Of a stretch of 64,000 nt of DNA, positions 38,595 through 47,430 are shown piece after piece. The translations under genes were made by a program, and so were the position numbers. Below the pieces are notes generated by a model. The model was not told the origin of the DNA and did not search any database. It saw nothing but the letters and a program-made list of their open reading frames with translations. Origin of the DNA: Oceanobacillus polygoni (GTDB lineage: Bacteria > Bacillota > Bacilli > Bacillales > Amphibacillaceae); contig NZ_PIJY01000024.1 in assembly GCF_008304605.1 (NCBI RefSeq), positions 369,721-433,720 of the forward strand. Reading direction: 5' to 3'. Every line of letters begins with the position of its first letter. Position 1 is the stretch's first letter.

Positions 38595-39110
38595 TTAAGC
38601 ATCCACATCATCCAACGCATCTGCATCGCTATGCGCTAATCTACTTGACGCAGCAGCTGCGATTGCTCCAACAATATCATCGAGGAATGTATGAATTTCA
38701 CCGCTGGATTTATCATTTAGTTTTTTCAAAATACCAGGTTTTTGTTTATCAATATAACCGAAGTTCGTCATCCCGATTGATCCATACACATTAACGATTG
38801 ATAGTGCAATTACCTCATCAATTCCATAGAGTCCTTCATCAATTTCTATCGTTCGCTGCAATGGCTGACTTAGTTTTTTCTGTTCAGCTAGCATATCGAG
38901 TTCAATCCCCGTTAAAATCGCATTTTGTACCTCGCGTTTTGTCAGTACACGTTCTACATTGTGGCGGCAATCATCCATCGATAAATCATTATGATATTTA
39001 GATTGTAAATAATAGACAAGCTCCGCAATATCTTCTACATTTACACCACGGTCGGTTAAGGCTTGTCTTGCTTTCACTTCAAGTTCACTTTTCTTCGTGT
39101 ATTTCGCCAT
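38595..39110 (-). CDS. yutG: YutG, phosphatidylglycerophosphatase A-type protein
   Basis: A 171-residue protein of the PgpA superfamily, cytosolic YutG branch: it lacks the strong membrane helices of E. coli PgpA. Conserved stretches include GTGIELDMLAEQ-like (AILTGIELDMLAEQKKL), GIDEVIALSIVNVYGSIGMTNFGYIDKQKPG and FLDDIVGAIAAAASSRLAH. It would dephosphorylate phosphatidylglycerophosphate; direct proof for this branch is limited. ATG 39110 has AAAAGGTGA 5 bp upstream. A MITE-like repeat separates it from yutH. Confidence 0.88.
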   Translation of the reverse strand: MAKYTKKSELEVKARQALTDRGVNVEDIAELVYYLQSKYHNDLSMDDCRHNVERVLTKREVQNAILTGIELDMLAEQKKLSQPLQRTIEIDEGLYGIDEVIALSIVNVYGSIGMTNFGYIDKQKPGILKKLNDKSSGEIHTFLDDIVGAIAAAASSRLAHSDADALDDVDA

Positions 39111-39172
39111 CAAATCACCTTTTCTTTATTATAGTTAAATTATCTTTGGTACATTCATACACTTTAAAAGGA

Positions 39173-39419
39173 TGTTCAAAAAGTCCGGTGAAAATGACAC
39201 ATCGAGAACAGAGGATCTTCGACTAACTACCGACACGTATCCTGTGGAAGCTCGTTAGCTTGCTTTTCCGTGCCTCACGTATTAAAGGATTCAATGAACT
39301 TCTGTTAAAACCGTCCACGTCCTGTGGACAACACAGAAGTCACGACATCCTGTGGAAGCCCGGTACGGGGAGCTACGCGGCCTCGAACTTATCGGTCCTT
39401 TTCATCCTCCTTTTGAACA
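39173..39419. repeat. MITE-like intergenic repeat, copy 2 (247 bp)
   Basis: It has the same ends as the copy at 33484-33627 (TGTTCAAAAAGTCCGG start; CATCCTCCTTTTGAACA end), but the middle is about 100 bp longer. The extra DNA includes three copies of CCTGTGGA (from 39240, 39321 and 39349) and a nested hairpin. ACTTTAA occurs on both sides (39161-39167 and 39423-39429), a possible target duplication. No coding capacity is seen. Confidence 0.85.
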
Positions 39420-39455
39420 AAGACTTTAATAAATGAGGAAAAAGGGGAGATCGTT

Positions 39456-40421
39456 TTGCCACTAACAGAAATGCTCGCTATCTATTACCGTATCCATTCA
39501 GAAGGAAAAATATCATTCGGCAACAGAGAAGGGTACAAACAGGGTGATACAATCTATTTTACCATTCCAGGAAGAAACAAGGAAACAATTCTAACCGAAC
39601 AAGCAGCATTGACCTATTTTTTAAAGGGAAATCCAGTGGAAATAATGACACTTCCAATTCCAAATTCACAAGGTGAATGGTTCACATCCTATGGTGAAAA
39701 TTCATGGATGGTTATGCAAATGCAACAATTGGAAAGTAGAGAATATTCCTCGAAGCCCGCGGGTATTCGTCTTGCTGAATTTCATCAAATTGGGTCAACG
39801 TTTGGTTATGAACCTAAATCGATATCAAGCTATGGGAAATGGAAAGAATTATGGATAGAAAAATTAACTGCCTTTGAGGCTGGAATCGGGCGTGAAGCAC
39901 AGGAGAAGCCATCCGATTATTATCGTATGTTAATGAATTTCTTGCCGTATATAATTGGATTAAGTGAAAATGCAATTCAATTTCTGCAAGAAAGTGAGCG
40001 GGAACGAAGAATACTTGAAACGGATCAAGGAACCATTACCTTTAATCGCTATGAATCGTTGAATTATCCTGTTATTTGGACAGATCAGCTCATGTACGAT
40101 CATCCAGCGAGAGATATTGCTGAATATATACGTAGTACTATCCTAAATAATGACAAAGCAGAAAAAGTAATTTCTTTTTTAAATGACTATCAACAGGTAG
40201 TGCCAATTTCTGTGTTTGGTTGGCGGTTAGTCTATGCTCGTTTGCTTTTTCCAATCCATCTGTTTGATTTCATTGAACGAGGCTTTACTTCACCGGATAT
40301 CAAAGGTTTGGAAAAAATAATCGAACAGCAAGCATTGCTTGAGAAGTTTTTGGGTGAATTTTTTCAACTGACAGGTGTGGATGCTGAAACTTGGGGGATT
40401 CCTGTGGTACACTGGTTGTAA
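39456..40421 (+). CDS. yutH: Spore coat-associated protein YutH
   Basis: A 321-residue protein resembling YutH, a CotS-related spore coat protein with a degenerate kinase-like (APH) fold. Features are an N-terminal beta-rich part (FTIPGRNKETILTEQAALTYFL) and GIRLAEFHQIG, WTDQLMYDHPARDIAEYIRS, the last being the APH-like Asp region. It probably has no kinase activity (inference). TTG 39456 lies 9 bp after AAAGGGGAG. It lies right of a MITE-like repeat, and the next gene follows after 23 bp. Confidence 0.85.
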   Translation: MPLTEMLAIYYRIHSEGKISFGNREGYKQGDTIYFTIPGRNKETILTEQAALTYFLKGNPVEIMTLPIPNSQGEWFTSYGENSWMVMQMQQLESREYSSKPAGIRLAEFHQIGSTFGYEPKSISSYGKWKELWIEKLTAFEAGIGREAQEKPSDYYRMLMNFLPYIIGLSENAIQFLQESERERRILETDQGTITFNRYESLNYPVIWTDQLMYDHPARDIAEYIRSTILNNDKAEKVISFLNDYQQVVPISVFGWRLVYARLLFPIHLFDFIERGFTSPDIKGLEKIIEQQALLEKFLGEFFQLTGVDAETWGIPVVHWL

Positions 40422-40444
40422 TTGGTTACAAAGAGAGGGATAAC

Positions 40445-41410
40445 ATGGGAAAAGCCACAATTTATATCACAAGAAACATTCCAGAAGCATTATTAAAACC
40501 GTACGAGGAAAGCTTTTCATTCCGAATGTGGGAGAGGGAGGATGTACGTGTACCACGAGATGTGCTGTTAGAGGAAGCAAAGCATGCTGACGGCTTGTTG
40601 ACTGTACTCAGCGATAACGTGGACGAAGAGCTTTTAGCACAAGCGCCAAACCTAAAGGTTGTTGCCAATTTAGCTGTTGGTTATGACAATATTGACGTCG
40701 ATGCTGCGAATAAACATCAAGTCATTGTTACAAATACACCGGATGTGTTATCAGAAACAACGGCAGATTTAGGGTTTGCACTACTAATGGCAACAGCAAG
40801 AAGAATTGTCGAGGCAAGTACACTTATTGAACAAGATAAATGGAACGAGTGGGCACCATATCTTCTTGCAGGAGCTGATATTCATCACAAAACAATTGGC
40901 ATTCTTGGAATGGGAAGAATTGGTGAAGCGATCGCAAAACGTGCTACAGGATTTAATATGAACGTTCGCTATCATAACCGAAATCGAAAACCAGCAGTTG
41001 AGCAGGAACTCGGTGCTATTTATTCTAGTTTTGATGAGTTATTGAGTGAATCAGACTTTATCGTTTCAGTTGTACCATTAACACAGGAAACGGCGAATAC
41101 TTTCAATCAAGTAGCTTTTGAAAAAATGAAAACAAGCGCGATTTTCATTAATATTTCCCGAGGGGGAGTTGTTGATGAGTCTGCATTACTAGAGGCATTG
41201 GATAAAGGGGAAATCCGAGCGGCGGGTCTTGATGTCTTCCGAGAAGAACCCATTCGATCTGACCATCCGTTTGTTGGAAGAGACGATGTCGTCTGCCTGC
41301 CACATATCGGTTCTGCGAGTGTGGAGACACGTACGACAATGATTCAGCTTTGTTTGGATAATATTAGTGCAGTTCTGCAAGGGAATAAGCCAAAAACTCC
41401 AGTAACATAA
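40445..41410 (+). CDS. D-2-hydroxyacid dehydrogenase (glyoxylate/hydroxypyruvate reductase type)
   Basis: A 321-residue NAD(P)-dependent enzyme of the D-isomer 2-hydroxyacid dehydrogenase family. It has the Rossmann motif GILGMGRIGEAIAKR (about residues 149-163), the catalytic Arg in INISRGGVVDE, a Glu in DVFREEP and the catalytic His in LPHIGSAS. It most resembles glyoxylate or hydroxypyruvate reductases, interconverting 2-keto acids and D-2-hydroxy acids. ATG 40445 lies 6 bp after AGAGAGGG; an in-frame ATG upstream, within yutH, has no such site. The proposed substrates could overlap with the GlcDF pathway at 15-18 kb, but that is speculation. Confidence 0.88.
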   Translation: MGKATIYITRNIPEALLKPYEESFSFRMWEREDVRVPRDVLLEEAKHADGLLTVLSDNVDEELLAQAPNLKVVANLAVGYDNIDVDAANKHQVIVTNTPDVLSETTADLGFALLMATARRIVEASTLIEQDKWNEWAPYLLAGADIHHKTIGILGMGRIGEAIAKRATGFNMNVRYHNRNRKPAVEQELGAIYSSFDELLSESDFIVSVVPLTQETANTFNQVAFEKMKTSAIFINISRGGVVDESALLEALDKGEIRAAGLDVFREEPIRSDHPFVGRDDVVCLPHIGSASVETRTTMIQLCLDNISAVLQGNKPKTPVT

Positions 41411-41441
41411 AAAAAGGCAGACATTTGATTGTCTGCCTTAT
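41411..41441. terminator. Bidirectional terminator between the dehydrogenase gene and yutI
   Basis: AAGGCAGAC (41414-41422) pairs with GTCTGCCTT (41431-41439), with an A run on the left; it best serves the minus-strand yutI transcript. Confidence 0.8.
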
Positions 41442-41454
41442 ACAATATATTTAT

Positions 41455-41685
41455 TTAGAATACTTGTTCAAGCTCTTTAACGCCAGGAACTTCTGCAATT
41501 AATGCACGTTCAATTCCTGCTTTTAATGTGATGGTAGAACTCGGGCAGTTACCACACGCTCCCATAAGGCGAACGAGCACTACACCGTCTTCATCTACAT
41601 CAACTAATTCAACATCTCCACCGTCACGTAGTAAGAATGGACGTAATTTATTTAAAACTTCTTGTACTTGCTCTTGCATATCCAT
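41455..41685 (-). CDS. yutI: NifU C-terminal domain protein YutI (Fe-S carrier)
   Basis: A 76-residue Nfu-type protein. It has the conserved [14 protein letters not shown] and the cluster-binding CxxC motif in [18 protein letters not shown]. Nfu domains carry [4Fe-4S] clusters to target enzymes. AAAGGGG precedes the ATG. It is transcribed opposite to its neighbours. The small size equals many Firmicute homologues, though I recall B. subtilis YutI being longer. Confidence 0.93.
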   Translation of the reverse strand: MDMQEQVQEVLNKLRPFLLRDGGDVELVDVDEDGVVLVRLMGACGNCPSSTITLKAGIERALIAEVPGVKELEQVF

Positions 41686-41845
41686 CTAACCCCTTTCCAT
41701 ACTTCTATTATAGAATGACTTCCTATAAAAATCTATCTAAACTTTATTAAGTTCGTTTCAGTTACTTATAGTTTATCTTTTTACGAGGATTTTGTAAAAT
41801 AAAAGAAACTAGGATAAGCTAGATTATAGGAAGGGGTGGGGTAGT

Positions 41846-42175
41846 TTGAATACCAAAAAAGTGACCATAACGGTTTATGGAGCAGAGCAAATCTGTGCAA
41901 GCTGTGTAGGAGCACCTGGCTCAAAGGATACGTACGAATGGCTTCAAGCAGCAATCGGTAGGAAATATATTGCTGACCCAATTGCATATGAATACATTGA
42001 TATTAATCAGCCGCAGGATGTGGATAAACATCAGGCATTCGTTGAACAAATTTTTGAGGAGGATTTATTTTATCCAATTGTTTTTGTGAATGATGAAATG
42101 GTAGCAGAAGGGATCCCACGCTTGAAAACAATCTATCAATCTTTGGATAAGCATGGTGTACAACTACAGTCTTAG
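41846..42175 (+). CDS. yuzD: YuzD-like DUF1462 protein, thioredoxin-like
   Basis: A 109-residue protein of the DUF1462 family with a thioredoxin-like pattern: a beta strand, then CASC at about residues 18-21, then YEYIDINQP and YPIVFVNDEMVAEG. The CxxC could be redox-active or metal-binding. TTG 41846 follows a G-rich ribosome binding site. It lies between yutI (opposite strand) and dapF, 15 bp before the latter, and is likely cotranscribed with dapF. Confidence 0.87.
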   Translation: MNTKKVTITVYGAEQICASCVGAPGSKDTYEWLQAAIGRKYIADPIAYEYIDINQPQDVDKHQAFVEQIFEEDLFYPIVFVNDEMVAEGIPRLKTIYQSLDKHGVQLQS

Positions 42176-42190
42176 AAAGTTGGAGTATAA

Positions 42191-43048
42191 ATGGAAATAC
42201 CTTTTATCAAAATGCATGGTCTTGGGAATAATTATATTTATATTGATTTATTCCAATTTAACATAGAAGAAGAACTCCTTTCCGATCTTGCTCAGAAAGT
42301 AGCGAATGTCAATACTGGGATCGGCTCAGATGGGATGATTTTAATGCATCCGAGTGAAAAGGCTGATCTTGGGATGCGAATTTTTAATAAAGATGGTTCA
42401 GAAGGAAAAAGCTGTGGGAACGGACTGCGTTGTACTGCGAAATACGCGTATGAACATGGAATTGTGACAAAGGAAAAATTTACAATTGAAACACGAGCGA
42501 ATATTGTAGAAGCTGAAGTTACTGCAAATGACGAACAGGTAGAACTTATTACGATTAATATGGGACGCCCAGAATTACGTCGGGTGCACATTCCAATGAT
42601 GGGAAGTGATGATCCTGAAGTTATCTCGGAGCCATTTGTCATTAATGGTGAAGAATTAGAGGTGACTGCCATATCGATGGGAAATCCTCATGTGGTATTT
42701 TTTGTAGATTCAATTGAGGCAGCACCCTTGTATGAACTTGGTCCTATTGTTGAAAAAGACCCTCGTTTTCCAGAGGGGGTCAATGTAGAGTTTATCGAAG
42801 TTATTTCTTCAAATGAACTTCATTTCCGTGTGTGGGAACGAGGCTCTGGTGTCACACAAGCTTGCGGTACAGGAGCGTGTGCTGCGGTAGTTGCTGCGAC
42901 GTTAAATCACCACTGTAACAAAAATGAGGCGGTAGTTGTTCATTTGGCGGGTGGCGATTTAACGATTAAATGGGATGAAGCTGGAGACGTGTGGATGACC
43001 GGTGGTGCAGAGATCATCGCTAAAGGTGTGTTCCAATATGTCGAGTAG
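42191..43048 (+). CDS. dapF: Diaminopimelate epimerase DapF
   Basis: Converts LL-diaminopimelate to the meso form used for lysine and peptidoglycan. The 285-residue protein has the two catalytic cysteines C75 (KSCGNGLRC) and C225 (QACGTGAC) and the N-terminal MHGLGNNY motif. The middle has a longer loop (about residues 130-165) as in Bacillus enzymes. TTGGAG precedes the ATG by 6 bp. It follows yuzD closely and precedes yutM. Confidence 0.95.
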   Translation: MEIPFIKMHGLGNNYIYIDLFQFNIEEELLSDLAQKVANVNTGIGSDGMILMHPSEKADLGMRIFNKDGSEGKSCGNGLRCTAKYAYEHGIVTKEKFTIETRANIVEAEVTANDEQVELITINMGRPELRRVHIPMMGSDDPEVISEPFVINGEELEVTAISMGNPHVVFFVDSIEAAPLYELGPIVEKDPRFPEGVNVEFIEVISSNELHFRVWERGSGVTQACGTGACAAVVAATLNHHCNKNEAVVVHLAGGDLTIKWDEAGDVWMTGGAEIIAKGVFQYVE

Positions 43049-43117
43049 AAATAGTTGAACAACTTGATTTCTCTTTGTATACTTAAATATATAGTTTGAA
43101 ATGAGGAGGTCCGTAAA

Positions 43118-43474
43118 ATGGTCATTACATTGACAGATAATGCCAGCGCTCAAATCAAAGAGATGATGCAGGAAGAATCCGCGGGTGCACATCTGCGCTT
43201 TGGAATTAAAGGCGGGGGATGTAGCGGATTATCTTATTCTCTAGGGTTTGAATATGATATAAATGAAGAATTAGACGTTGTAGAAGATATAAATGGAATT
43301 CCGGTTGTTTTTTTCAATCAGGACATTCCGATTATTGAAGGAACTACTATTGATTTTAAACAAAACATGATGGGTGGCGGGTTTGCAATTGATAACCCGA
43401 ACGCTATCGTATCCTGTGGGTGTGGCTCATCTTTCCGTACAAAGGATAAAGTAGGAACACCAGGAGATTGTTAA
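43118..43474 (+). CDS. yutM: A-type Fe-S carrier protein YutM (HesB/IscA/ErpA family)
   Basis: A 118-residue A-type carrier that takes Fe-S clusters from the SUF scaffold to client proteins. The three cluster cysteines are present: GGGCSGLSY (first) and the CGCGSSF pair near the C-terminus. AGGAGGT lies 9 bp before ATG 43118. A terminator follows. Together with YutI and the suf operon it makes this window rich in Fe-S assembly genes. Confidence 0.94.
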   Translation: MVITLTDNASAQIKEMMQEESAGAHLRFGIKGGGCSGLSYSLGFEYDINEELDVVEDINGIPVVFFNQDIPIIEGTTIDFKQNMMGGGFAIDNPNAIVSCGCGSSFRTKDKVGTPGDC

Positions 43475-43481
43475 TCAGAAC

Positions 43482-43510
43482 CGGGGCGCTGTATGGTGCT
43501 CCGTTTTTTT
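43482..43510 (+). terminator. Terminator after yutM
   Basis: CGGGGCGC (43482-43489) pairs with GTGCTCCG (43496-43503) using two G-U pairs, followed by T7. Confidence 0.78.
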
Positions 43511-43560
43511 GTGGGTTCGCGGTTAATTGCGTTTTGGCTTGGTGTGGAATCGCTTTGCTC

Positions 43561-43665
43561 ACGATCGAACAAGGCTGAAATACGATCCAAATCTGCTAAA
43601 ATACGATCCAATTCAAAAGGAATACGGTCCAATTCAAACAAAATACGATCCAATCACAAAAAGAG
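43561..43665. repeat. Five tandem 21-bp units
   Basis: Units start at 43561, 43582, 43603, 43624 and 43645 and share ACGATCCAA followed by an A-rich part (one unit has ACGGTCCAA; the first is degenerate, ACGATCGAA). The period is exactly 21 bp, so each strand reads as a seven-codon repeat: LDRIxxE-like on the minus strand, IRSNSxK-like on the plus strand. No ribosome binding site or conserved frame supports translation. Confidence 0.85.
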
Positions 43666-43683
43666 CGCACATAAAGTGCGCTC
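43656..43683 (-). terminator. Terminator of the NERD protein gene
   Basis: GAGCGCAC (43663-43670) pairs perfectly with GTGCGCTC (43676-43683). Read leftwards it ends in CTTTTTGTG. It overlaps the last tandem unit. Confidence 0.8.
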
Positions 43684-43708
43684 GCAAGCCAAGCTAACCT
43701 TGCATTAT

Positions 43709-44704
43709 TCATTCATCATGATCAAGTAGCTGTGACAGTTTCTCGAAATCGAGCAAATAGGTACGATTTTTATATGTGCCATGATGTTTTAGAGGTAATA
43801 CGTTTAATAATTTTGACGTAACCGACCTAGAATTCAGCAGTGTAAAATCACGAAAGCGTTTGTTTGTTATTTCATGGTCAATCAGAAGCAGGTAATCGAT
43901 TAGGGATTGAATATGTGCATGTATACTTTGGAATCCACAGCGACCACATTTCCAGTAACCCCATTCTCGACGCATAGAAGGCGTCGTACATCGGATACAC
44001 AGAATACCTTTGATTAACTGCTTTTCTTGAAGATGATACCTCGCTAATTCATTGGTCATTAATGGAGTGTGATTTTTAAGCAGCAGGGATGATAATTCAT
44101 CAAGTTGATGCTGGGATAGAATCTGAGTTCGGAAACGGTTTTTCAAACTGTTGATTTTAAAAGGAAGACTTGCTGAGTGAACGACAGAATCAAAGATATG
44201 TGCTGCGTTTGATGAGGCCTGTAATAAGGAGGAAGATTTGCTGGAAACGACTAAGGGGATAATTGGTATGGCTGGAACTGCGTGCCTATTGAGGAAATCT
44301 TGAAGCTGATGCTGATGGCGATGGATCTGTGTTATTGGGTATGGAAAAACTTCTTCCTTGTCTTCATTGGTACGAATCAATTGCTGTGCAGTGTCGTCGA
44401 AGTAAAGCTTGCCTGCTATATGTTTGACTTCTAAAATAAATATACAGAAGGGGGAAACGAGCAATAGGTCGATTTGAAAATGATAGCCGTTAATCCAAGG
44501 AAGTCTTAAGTCATGAAAAATCAAGTAATCATCTCGGGTAAAGTTTAAATGGAATTCTAACGAGCGTTCACCTTGATTACCTGCGTAAGCAATTCGCAAA
44601 TCTTGTCCGATTCTCTCTCTTTGGGGATGAGAAGCAGGCAATCTTCTCAGCAATGCCTCTTTTTTATAAATGGAAAATGGAGTCGTAAAAGTCTTTTTAT
44701 ACAA
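43709..44704 (-). CDS. NERD-domain protein with C-terminal zinc ribbon
   Basis: A 331-residue protein with a nuclease-related domain (about residues 45-155). The endonuclease-like acidic residues lie in the QIDLLLVS and FILEVKHIAG stretches. A C-terminal four-cysteine zinc-finger-like motif (CIRC and CGRCGF, 22 residues apart) may bind nucleic acid. NERD proteins are widespread in Firmicutes and of unknown biological role. TTG 44704 lies 4-5 bp after GAGGTGA. It sits between yutM and yumC on the minus strand, separated from yumC by a terminator. Confidence 0.85.
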   Translation of the reverse strand: MYKKTFTTPFSIYKKEALLRRLPASHPQRERIGQDLRIAYAGNQGERSLEFHLNFTRDDYLIFHDLRLPWINGYHFQIDLLLVSPFCIFILEVKHIAGKLYFDDTAQQLIRTNEDKEEVFPYPITQIHRHQHQLQDFLNRHAVPAIPIIPLVVSSKSSSLLQASSNAAHIFDSVVHSASLPFKINSLKNRFRTQILSQHQLDELSSLLLKNHTPLMTNELARYHLQEKQLIKGILCIRCTTPSMRREWGYWKCGRCGFQSIHAHIQSLIDYLLLIDHEITNKRFRDFTLLNSRSVTSKLLNVLPLKHHGTYKNRTYLLDFEKLSQLLDHDE

Positions 44705-44771
44705 GAAATCACCTCACAGTCAGTTAGGATAATGATTCGCCATAAACGCCTTGAATTCCTGCTTAGATCAT

Positions 44772-44799
44772 TAAAAAAAGCCATCCAAATCGGATGGCT
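44772..44799 (-). terminator. Terminator of yumC
   Basis: AGCCATCC (44779-44786) and GGATGGCT (44792-44799) form the stem; read leftwards it is followed by T7. Confidence 0.85.
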
Positions 44800-44805
44800 A
44801 ACAAC

Positions 44806-45792
44806 CTAAAACATTGCTGTTGAATGCTTTGGTTGGATACGTGCTTTTGGATCGATGTAATTTTTAGCGTTATTAATAGCTGTTGGTCCTTCACCAAATC
44901 CAGTAACAATCAGTTTTACTTTTCCTTCATACGTACAAATATCGCCTGCAGCATAAATTCCTGGAATATTTGTTTCCATTTTTGTGTTGACCACGATACT
45001 GTTTTTCTCAATTTCGAGACCCCAGTTTTTGATAGGTCCTAGGCTTGAGATAAAGCCATAGTTACAAATAACATCATCTACTTCTATTTCGACTGTTCGA
45101 TCACCTTTTACCTCTTGGAAAATAATTTGATCAATTTTATCAGACGTAACTATATCTGAAGGAGTGAATGGTGTTAATAGTTCGACAGTTGAAGCTTTTA
45201 GCTGCTCTACACTGTGTTCGTGTGCGCGGAATTCATCACGCCTGTGAACGAGTGTCACTTTCTTTGCAACCTTTTCGAGCATAAGTGCCCAGTCCACTGC
45301 TGAGTCGCCCCCGCCTAAGAGAACTACATTTTTATCTTTAAATTGATTCATATCCTTTACATAATAGTGTAAATTAATCCCTTCAAAACGTTCGCTTTCA
45401 CCAATATTGAGACGGCGCGGCTGGAATGCACCATTTCCAGCTGTGATGATCATTGTTTTTGTGAAATGAACTTCACCAGTATTGGAAGTTAATTTAAATG
45501 AATCATCCTCAAGCTTTTCTACGGTTTCAATAGCTTGTCCAAGCACAATCTCAGGATTGAACATGTTTGCCTGTTCCTCTAGTCTATCGACAAGCTCCTG
45601 GGCGCGAACCTTTGGAAATCCCGCTACATCGTATATGTATTTTTCCGGATAGAGGGCTGTGAGCTGTCCACCAGTATGTGGCAAGCTTTCGATTATCTTT
45701 ACGCTCGCTTGGCGCATCCCGCCATAGAAAGCCGTAAATAATCCGGTAGGGCCCGATCCGATAATTGTGACATCATATATTTGTTCAGACAT
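44806..45792 (-). CDS. yumC: Ferredoxin-NADP+ reductase YumC (thioredoxin-reductase-like)
   Basis: A 328-residue FAD/NADPH flavoprotein of the TrxR-like ferredoxin reductase group, which lacks the redox CxxC of thioredoxin reductase. It has the FAD motif [16 protein letters not shown] (N-terminus), the NADPH motif [13 protein letters not shown], and the C-terminal FAD motif [22 protein letters not shown] with the long tail typical of YumC. It supplies electrons from NADPH to ferredoxin or flavodoxin. The gene is divergent from yumB, as its name-mates suggest. Confidence 0.93.
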   Translation of the reverse strand: MSEQIYDVTIIGSGPTGLFTAFYGGMRQASVKIIESLPHTGGQLTALYPEKYIYDVAGFPKVRAQELVDRLEEQANMFNPEIVLGQAIETVEKLEDDSFKLTSNTGEVHFTKTMIITAGNGAFQPRRLNIGESERFEGINLHYYVKDMNQFKDKNVVLLGGGDSAVDWALMLEKVAKKVTLVHRRDEFRAHEHSVEQLKASTVELLTPFTPSDIVTSDKIDQIIFQEVKGDRTVEIEVDDVICNYGFISSLGPIKNWGLEIEKNSIVVNTKMETNIPGIYAAGDICTYEGKVKLIVTGFGEGPTAINNAKNYIDPKARIQPKHSTAMF

Positions 45793-46127
45793 GATAAAAA
45801 CCCCCGATATATTTCAATAAATTATCAACATTCTTATCGTACCACAACCGATTCATGAAGTGTATGGTTGAAAACGATTTTACTGGTAATCGAAAAAACA
45901 GTTAATAAATATACAATTAGGAAAATAAAATATAGGGTTGAAAACTTTCATGAAAAACGCTAATATAGGTTAGTGAATATTACAGAATGATGACAAATTA
46001 GTTTTAATATAATTATAGAAAAAGAGATTCTGGATTTAGTCAGGTTTTATATTTGGCAATAAAGAAGCATAAGTACTTTGGCATTCACAGCAAGGACTGG
46101 TGAATACCCAATTTTTCTAAAGAAAAC

Positions 46128-46145
46128 TAGTGAAATATGTCACAT
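46128..46145. promoter_or_regulatory. Candidate Rex operator upstream of the NADH dehydrogenase gene
   Basis: TAGTGAA-ATAT-GTCACAT matches the Rex consensus TTGTGAA-N4-TTCACAA at 11 of 14 positions, 52 bp before yumB. A further inverted pair, ATTCAC (46083-46088) and GTGAAT (46100-46105), lies upstream. The whole 45793-46196 gap otherwise holds no gene. Rex senses NADH/NAD+ and controls ndh in B. subtilis. Confidence 0.45.
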
Positions 46146-46196
46146 AGGCTTAGAGGACTAGAGTGACTACGTAAAATGAGAAAAATGGAGTAGTGA

Positions 46197-47417
46197 ATGA
46201 GAATGAATAAACCACATATTGTAATTTTAGGTGCAGGATATGGTGGAATGATGACTGCCTCAAAATTACAGAAAACGATGCATATGAATGAAGCGGATAT
46301 TACCCTTGTCAATAAAAATGATTACCACTATCAAGCAACTTGGCTACATGAAAATGCCGCTGGAACACTTCATCCAGACCGAACAAAAATTAAAATTAAA
46401 GATGTTATTAATTCAAGAAAAATTAATATTGTTTTAGATGAAGTTATTAGCATTAAGCCAGAGGAAAAAATAGTGAAGTTAGCGAATACAGAACTGAAAT
46501 ATGATGTACTCGTTATTGGATTAGGTTTCGAAGCAGCTACATTTGGCATTCCTGGACTAGGGGAAAATGCATTGATGATTGGTGATATAAATAGTGCTCG
46601 TTTAGTGAGGGAGCATTTGGATTATAACTTTGCTAATTATCATAATGAAGCCGAAAAAAATGATGCACGACTGAATATTGTCATTGGTGGCGGTGGATTT
46701 ACCGGTATCGAGTTTGCCGGTGAATTAATCAATCGAATTCCAGAGCTATGTGCGGAATATGATATTGAGAAAACGCAAGTTAGGGTTATTGTTGTGGAAG
46801 GAGCGCCGACGATTCTGCCAGGATTTGATGAAGAACTTGTGGAATATGCCATAAACTCCTTATCATCTCGTGGGGTAGAGTTTATTAATGGTGCAATGTT
46901 GAAGGAATGTAATAAAGATCGTATCGTCTATGAAAAAGACGGAAAGCTGACCGAGATTCCGACAATGACAACCGTCTGGGCAGCAGGAGTAAAAGCAAAT
47001 TCAATTGTGGAGCAGTCTGGTTTTACAACAAATCGTGGTAAGGTAGAAGTGCGTAAGGATATGCGTACACCAGATTATGATGATGTGTTTGTGATTGGAG
47101 ATTGTGCGCTAATTATGAATGAGCAGACGGGCAGACCTTTCCCGCCAACTGCACAAATTGCGATTCAGCAATCTGGAACGGTAGCTCATAACGTAAAAGC
47201 GGCAGTACGTGGAGAAGCGCTACAATCTTTTGAGCCAAATCTATTAGGTACAATCGCTTCACTTGGTCATGATGATGCAATTGCTGAGGTTTTAGGACGT
47301 AAATTATTTGGTTGGAAAGCGACGGTTATGAAAAAAATGAGTGATAATCGTTACCTGTTGAAATTAGGCGGTATTGGCCTTTTAATGAAAAAAGGGAAAT
47401 TTAACATTTTTTACTAA
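46197..47417 (+). CDS. yumB: Type II NADH dehydrogenase (YumB/Ndh-like)
   Basis: A 406-residue single-chain NADH:quinone oxidoreductase that passes electrons to menaquinone without pumping protons. It has the FAD motif VILGAGYGGMM, the NADH motif VIGGGGFTGIEFAGEL (about residues 161-176), and FVIGDCALI plus PPTAQIAIQQ near the FAD/quinone site. The C-terminal amphipathic region would attach it to the membrane. ATG 46197 lies 7 bp after GGAG; a second ATG is 6 bp on. A terminator follows. Confidence 0.92.
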   Translation: MRMNKPHIVILGAGYGGMMTASKLQKTMHMNEADITLVNKNDYHYQATWLHENAAGTLHPDRTKIKIKDVINSRKINIVLDEVISIKPEEKIVKLANTELKYDVLVIGLGFEAATFGIPGLGENALMIGDINSARLVREHLDYNFANYHNEAEKNDARLNIVIGGGGFTGIEFAGELINRIPELCAEYDIEKTQVRVIVVEGAPTILPGFDEELVEYAINSLSSRGVEFINGAMLKECNKDRIVYEKDGKLTEIPTMTTVWAAGVKANSIVEQSGFTTNRGKVEVRKDMRTPDYDDVFVIGDCALIMNEQTGRPFPPTAQIAIQQSGTVAHNVKAAVRGEALQSFEPNLLGTIASLGHDDAIAEVLGRKLFGWKATVMKKMSDNRYLLKLGGIGLLMKKGKFNIFY

Positions 47418-47430
47418 TATGAGTTATAAC

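Noticed and set aside
42292..42672. Open frame of 126 codons on the minus strand inside dapF
   Set aside because: Shadow of a well-conserved gene, without a ribosome binding site.
43471..43729. Short frames on both strands through the 21-bp repeats
   Set aside because: They are open only because the period is a multiple of three; start signals and conservation are lacking.
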